From contig DASUSF010000436.1 of the NCBI GenBank assembly GCA_036375275.1, positions 1 through 9,117 on the forward strand: 9,117 nt of DNA, read 5' to 3'. The DNA comes from DASUSF01 sp036375275. GTDB lineage: Bacteria; Pseudomonadota; Alphaproteobacteria; Geminicoccales; Geminicoccaceae. Within the stretch, counting starts at the first letter, position 1, and every line of letters begins with the position of its first letter. This document shows, piece by piece, positions 6,607 to 9,117 of the stretch. The notes below the pieces were generated by a model, which saw only the letters and a list, made by a program, of their open reading frames with translations, searched no databases and had not been told where the DNA came from. Both the position numbers and the translations under genes were made by a program.

Positions 6607-6912
6607 ATGGGCGAGCTTGAAGCCGCGCAGCGGCATCTGACGGAATCGTTGAGGCGGCTGGAGAGCGCGCTGGCCCGCCGCCTGTCGCGGGGCGACCGCC
6701 CGGTCAACGGCTATCCCCGTGCGGAGGGCGGAGCCGCGGAGCACGCGTCCCTCGCCGCCGACGTGGACGCGCTCCGCGACGAGTGCGAGCGCCTCAACGC
6801 CGCGCTTGACGACGCGATGCGCGAGCGCGATGCCGTGCGCGAGGTGGCGGACACGGTGGTCCGGCGCCTCGACGGGTCGATCGAGGAACTGGACCGACTG
6901 CTCGAGGACTGA
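6607..6912 (+). CDS. DUF4164-type small coiled-coil protein
   Basis: A 101-residue, charged, mainly helical protein with no signal peptide or membrane segment. Residues 1-28 form a first amphipathic helix. A variable Gly/Pro-containing stretch follows (29-46), then a long heptad-like coiled coil from about 49 to the end (LAADVDALRDECERLNAAL, then REVADTVVRRLDGSIEELDRLL). Length, composition and placement immediately before zapA match the DUF4164 family of alphaproteobacteria, whose function I do not know. The stop is only 5 bases before the zapA start, so the two are surely co-expressed. A role beside ZapA at the division ring is a guess from context. The ATG at 6607 has no clear Shine-Dalgarno sequence. 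Confidence 0.8.
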   Translation: MGELEAAQRHLTESLRRLESALARRLSRGDRPVNGYPRAEGGAAEHASLAADVDALRDECERLNAALDDAMRERDAVREVADTVVRRLDGSIEELDRLLED

Positions 6913-6917
6913 GCCGG

Positions 6918-7247
6918 ATGCCGACCGTCGAGATCATGGTCAACGGCCGTCGCCACGTCATGCAGTGTGGCGAGGGCGAGGAAGCGCGGGTCAAGCGGCT
7001 CGCCTCCTACGTCGACCGGCGGGTCACCGACCTCGCCCGGGGCTCGATGCAGGTCGGCGATTCCCGCCTCCTGATCATGGCCAGCATCATGGTCGCGGAC
7101 GAGCTCTCCGACGCCTTCGACGAGATCAAGCGCCTGCAGTCGATGGTCGAGGAGCGGAGCAACAGCAGCGAGCAGCACGCCGCCGCCGCGATCGAGCGGG
7201 TCGCGCAGCAGCTCGACGCTATTGCCGCTCAGCTCGAGAAGCCCTAA
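6918..7247 (+). CDS. zapA: Cell division protein ZapA
   Basis: A 109-residue ZapA, a cytosolic protein that binds FtsZ and promotes bundling of its filaments at the division site. The N-terminal head shows the typical beginning VEIMVNGRRHVMQCGEGEE (4-22) followed by RLASYVDRRVTDL (27-39). The conserved core is GDSRLLIMASIMVADEL (47-63). From about 64 onwards it is a helical dimerisation/coiled-coil tail. Length agrees with the family. It is followed at once by the 6S RNA, the same order as the zapA-ssrS locus of E. coli and many other proteobacteria. Identification is confident. Confidence 0.93.
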   Translation: MPTVEIMVNGRRHVMQCGEGEEARVKRLASYVDRRVTDLARGSMQVGDSRLLIMASIMVADELSDAFDEIKRLQSMVEERSNSSEQHAAAAIERVAQQLDAIAAQLEKP

Positions 7248-7250
7248 CTA
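7222..7250 (+). promoter_or_regulatory. Possible 6S RNA promoter overlapping the zapA stop codon
   Basis: TTGCCG (7222-7227) is followed after 17 bases by TAACTA (7245-7250), which includes the zapA TAA stop. Start of transcription would fall near 7257, close to the expected 5' end of the 6S RNA. Spacing is ideal, but both boxes match consensus only partly, so this is tentative. Confidence 0.3.
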
Positions 7251-7254
7251 CAGC

Positions 7255-7405
7255 TTCGGGCGGACGCTGCCCGGTGCGTTAGGTCCGCATATCCCTGGGG
7301 CCGATAACTCTTCTGCACGGGAGCTGTCCCTGCCGGGGCCGTGGTCCCGGTACATGGCGCCCACCTGCCTTGAGGCGGGCCGCAGAGGATAGCAAACGAC
7401 CGACG
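7255..7405 (+). ncRNA. ssrS: 6S RNA (SsrS), alphaproteobacterial type
   Basis: 6S RNA mimics an open promoter and binds sigma-70 RNA polymerase holoenzyme, lowering housekeeping transcription when nutrients run out. The conserved sequence blocks are visible: TCCCTGGGGCCGATAACTC (7292-7310) on one side of the central bubble and GGTCCCGGTACATGG (7343-7357) on the other. The apical arm between them has CACGG (7316-7320) pairing with CCGTG (7339-7343) and the typical GGGAGCTGTCC. The closing arm continues through CCACCTGCC with a following GGCGGG, and CTGC (7267-7270) can pair with GCAG (7382-7385). The position between zapA and fthC is where this RNA is usually found. The ends are estimates, good to about 15 bases; the 3' end in particular is not marked by a T-run terminator. 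Confidence 0.85.
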
Positions 7406-7440
7406 GCCAGGGTGGCTCCGCCCATCCGCCCCCCGCTTCG

Positions 7441-7467
7441 GGCGCCTCCCGGGTTGCGCGAGGCGCC
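7441..7467 (+). repeat. 8-bp hairpin just upstream of fthC
   Basis: GGCGCCTC (7441-7448) is the exact reverse complement of GAGGCGCC (7460-7467), with an 11-base loop. It ends 15 bases before the fthC start. No T-run follows, so it is not a standard terminator. It could help shape the 3' end of the 6S transcript or restrict ribosome access to fthC. The rest of the 7406-7482 spacer is C-rich with several smaller alternative hairpins and no gene. Confidence 0.45.
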
Positions 7468-7482
7468 AGCCACCACGAGTGC

Positions 7483-8088
7483 GTGTTGACCGCCGACGCC
7501 GGAACCGCCAGCAAGCCGACGCTCCGCTCCCTGATGGTCGCGCGGCGGGCGGCGCTGGACGAGGCGGGGCGCGCGCGGGCGGCGGCGACCGTCGCGGACG
7601 TGCTGGCGCGGACGGTCGAGCTCCCGCCCGGCGCCACCGTCGCGGGCTTCTGGCCGCTCGCCGGCGAGATCGACCCGCGGCCGGCGCTGGACCGCTTCGC
7701 GGGCCTCGGCTTCACCCTCGCCCTGCCCCGCATGCAGGGCAAGGCGCGCCCGCTCGCCTTCCATCGCTACGCGCCGGGCGACCGGCTGGTCGAAGGGCCC
7801 TTCGAGGTCATGCAGCCGACGCCGGACAGCCCGCTCGTCGCGCCCGACCTGGTCCTGGTGCCGCTCCTCGCCTTCGACCGGCGCGGCCACCGGGTCGGCT
7901 TCGGCGCGGGCTTCTACGACCGGACCCTCGCCGCGCTCCGCCGGGAGCGGCCCCGCGGCCTCCGCGCGATCGGCATCGCCTTCGCCTGCCAGGAGGTCGA
8001 GCGGGTGCCGGAGGCGCCGTACGATGAGCCCCTCGACGGCGTGGTCACCGAAGAAGGCCCGGTCCCGCTCGTCCGGCCCGCGCCATGA
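7483..8088 (+). CDS. fthC: 5-formyltetrahydrofolate cyclo-ligase
   Basis: A 201-residue member of the YgfA/MTHFS family, which uses ATP to convert 5-formyl-tetrahydrofolate to 5,10-methenyl-tetrahydrofolate and so returns this storage folate to one-carbon metabolism. The N-terminus has the usual basic helix (KPTLRSLMVARRAALDEA, 11-28). GFWPLAGEIDP (55-65) holds the substrate-contacting glutamate (Glu62). DLVLVPLLAFDRRGHRVGFG (122-141) leads into the nucleotide-binding GFGAGFYDR (139-147). The C-terminus ends with the expected PYDEPLDGVVTEEG (179-192). The start is GTG at 7483 or the adjacent TTG at 7486; the first ATG, at 7534, would remove the conserved KxxLR segment. It follows the 6S RNA and overlaps the next gene by four bases (ATGA). 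In E. coli the homologue (ygfA) is co-transcribed with 6S RNA, and the layout here permits the same. Confidence 0.93.
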   Translation: MLTADAGTASKPTLRSLMVARRAALDEAGRARAAATVADVLARTVELPPGATVAGFWPLAGEIDPRPALDRFAGLGFTLALPRMQGKARPLAFHRYAPGDRLVEGPFEVMQPTPDSPLVAPDLVLVPLLAFDRRGHRVGFGAGFYDRTLAALRRERPRGLRAIGIAFACQEVERVPEAPYDEPLDGVVTEEGPVPLVRPAP

Positions 8089-8903
8089 GGATCCTGTTCT
8101 GCGGCGACGTGGTCGGCCGCTCCGGCCGCCGGGCGCTGCTCGACCGGCTGCCGGGGCTGCGCGCGCGCCTGGAGCTCGACCTGGTCGTGGTCAACGGCGA
8201 GAACGCGGCCGGCGGCTTCGGCATCACGCCGGCGCTGTGCCGGGAGTTCTACGCCGCCGGCACCGACGTGATCACGACCGGCAACCACGTCTTCGACCAG
8301 CGCGCCCTGATCCCGGAGATCGACCAGGACCAGCGCCTGATCCGCCCGCTCAACATGCTCGCCGGGACGCCCGGGCGTGGCGCGATCGAGCTGCAGCTCG
8401 CCTCCGGCCTCCGCGTGGTCGTGCTTCAGGTCATGGGGCGGCTGTTCATGGGCACCTACGACGACCCGTTCACCGCGCTCGAGGCGGCGCTCGCGCGCCA
8501 CCGGCTCGGCGCCGGCGTGGCCGCGGTGGTGGTCGACGTGCACGCCGAGGCGACCAGCGAGAAGATGGCGCTCGGGCACTTCCTGGACGGCCGCGCGACC
8601 GTGGTCGCCGGCACCCACACCCACGTCCCGACCGCCGACGCGCAGGTGCTGCCCGGCGGCACCGCCTACATCACCGACGTCGGCATGACCGGCGACTACG
8701 ATTCGGTGATCGGCATGGCCAAGGACATCTCGCTGCGCCGGTTCCGCTCGCACCTGCCGGGCGCGCGCAACACCCCGGCGCTCGGCGAGGCGACGCTGTG
8801 CGCGGTCCTGGTCGAGAGCGACGATGCCACCGGGCGGGCGCTCAGGATCCGCCCGCACCGGCTCGGCGGGCGCCTGCTTGCGGCCGCCCCCGATGGCGGC
8901 TGA
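8085..8903 (+). CDS. YmdB/TIGR00282-family metallophosphoesterase
   Basis: A 272-residue calcineurin-like phosphoesterase of the YmdB type. Members are cytosolic; the Bacillus protein has been reported to hydrolyse cyclic nucleotides in vitro and to affect biofilm and motility decisions. The dinuclear metal site appears complete: Asp8 in CGDVVG, Glu39-Asn40 in VVNGENAAGG, Asn67-His68 in TTGNHVFDQ, His153 in VDVHAEATSEK, and His178 and His180 in VAGTHTHVPTAD. Other family signatures are NMLAGTPGRG (90-99), TDVGMTGDYDSVIGM (197-211) and AKDISLRRF (212-220). The start ATG overlaps the fthC stop, and its own stop overlaps the next start, so it is the middle of a coupled trio. The family is certain. 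The substrate and pathway in alphaproteobacteria are not known to me, so I give no symbol. Confidence 0.92.
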   Translation: MRILFCGDVVGRSGRRALLDRLPGLRARLELDLVVVNGENAAGGFGITPALCREFYAAGTDVITTGNHVFDQRALIPEIDQDQRLIRPLNMLAGTPGRGAIELQLASGLRVVVLQVMGRLFMGTYDDPFTALEAALARHRLGAGVAAVVVDVHAEATSEKMALGHFLDGRATVVAGTHTHVPTADAQVLPGGTAYITDVGMTGDYDSVIGMAKDISLRRFRSHLPGARNTPALGEATLCAVLVESDDATGRALRIRPHRLGGRLLAAAPDGG

Positions 8904-9117
8904 CGAGTTCCGGGCGGACGTCGCCCCGGAGGCCAGCCCGGACGTCGGCCCGGAGGTCGGTGAGGCGCGGCCGCGCGCCCCGCTCCTCCTTCTGGTCGCG
9001 CTGACCGCCGCCGCGCCGTTCGCGCTCCAGATCTTCCTCCCGGCGCTGCCGGCGATCCAGGCGGCGTTCGGCGTCTCCGCCGGCACGGCGCAGCTGGTGC
9101 TCAGCCTCTCGATCCTC
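8893..9117 (+). CDS. Bcr/CflA-type MFS drug transporter, N-terminal part only
   Basis: The frame opens with ATG at 8893, inside the last 11 bases of the phosphoesterase gene, and is open for 75 codons to the window edge. Residues 1-29 are a hydrophilic, acidic cytoplasmic tail. A first membrane segment covers about 30-50 and leads into FLPALPAIQAAFGVSAGTAQ (48-67), followed by the start of a second segment (LVLSLSIL). The Y/F-LPALP-I...FGVS pattern after the first helix is characteristic of the Bcr/CflA branch of the major facilitator superfamily, which exports drugs and small metabolites using the proton gradient. The tail contains an 8-codon imperfect duplication (separate entry). Family assignment is good for so short a fragment; substrate is unknown. 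Confidence 0.82.
   Translation, partial: MAADEFRADVAPEASPDVGPEVGEARPRAPLLLLVALTAAAPFALQIFLPALPAIQAAFGVSAGTAQLVLSLSIL
8915..8962 (+). repeat. 24-bp imperfect tandem repeat in the transporter's N-terminal tail
   Basis: The stretches at 8915-8934 and 8939-8958 are identical at 18 of 20 bases and are offset by exactly 24 bases. The duplication adds eight codons in frame (DVAPEASP then DVGPEVGE). It lengthens the unstructured acidic tail without disturbing the first membrane helix. Confidence 0.6.

Noticed and set aside
6576..6620. A 14-codon open frame (ATG at 6576, stop at 6620) overlapping the start of the DUF4164 gene, a possible leader peptide.
   Set aside because: The ribosome site is poor, there is no run of a regulatory amino acid and no attenuator-like structure beside it. 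Short frames like this are common by chance.
7914..9086. Minus-strand frame of 390 codons opposite fthC, the phosphoesterase and the transporter.
   Set aside because: It crosses three real genes with clear families on the plus strand, and its translation is low-complexity and rich in Arg, Gly and His.
1..9117. Whether the window contains a defence system, mobile element, phage remnant or biosynthetic cluster.
   Set aside because: Every substantial stretch is accounted for by conserved housekeeping genes and 6S RNA. No transposase, integrase, direct-repeat array or tRNA-flanked insertion is visible.

Overview
The window is a very G+C-rich stretch of ordinary chromosome from an alphaproteobacterium. 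A Rhodospirillales-like lineage is my best guess, but the species cannot be named from this sequence. The evidence is the gene content and order: a tkt-gap-pgk-fba-ThiE-like operon on the minus strand, facing away from a DUF4164-zapA-6S RNA-fthC cluster on the plus strand. Every gene has strong protein-level family signatures. I see no insertion sequence, phage gene, CRISPR array, tRNA or rRNA.

Left two thirds (1 to about 6394, minus strand, read right to left): transketolase, glyceraldehyde-3-phosphate dehydrogenase, phosphoglycerate kinase, a class I (DhnA-type) fructose-bisphosphate aldolase preceded in the same frame by an extra domain of about 148 residues, and a divergent thiamine-phosphate-synthase-like protein that runs off the left edge. 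Together these interconvert C3, C5 and C6 sugar phosphates (lower glycolysis/gluconeogenesis and the non-oxidative pentose phosphate or Calvin-type reactions). The three gaps between tkt, gap, pgk and the aldolase ORF are 68, 76 and 81 bases. The first two hold clear perfect inverted repeats and the third holds weaker ones, so message processing or differential stability within the operon is plausible.

Middle (6395 to 6606): a divergent intergenic region of about 210 bases. It contains an 8-bp perfect inverted repeat with 30-bp centre spacing and a pair of face-to-face TTGAC elements. It must serve the tkt operon leftwards and the zapA cluster rightwards.

Right third (6607 to 9117, plus strand): a small coiled-coil DUF4164 protein, the FtsZ-ring protein ZapA, a recognisable 6S RNA, 5-formyltetrahydrofolate cyclo-ligase (fthC/ygfA), a YmdB-family metallophosphoesterase with all its metal ligands, and the first 75 codons of a Bcr/CflA-type MFS transporter. 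The zapA-ssrS-fthC order is a widely conserved proteobacterial arrangement. fthC overlaps the phosphoesterase by 4 bases, and the phosphoesterase overlaps the transporter by 11, so these three are probably co-transcribed.

I found no wholly new system. The most unusual feature is the in-frame union of a small uncharacterised domain with the aldolase, with a strong Shine-Dalgarno sequence and start codon kept at the junction. This could yield both a 455-residue and a 307-residue product.
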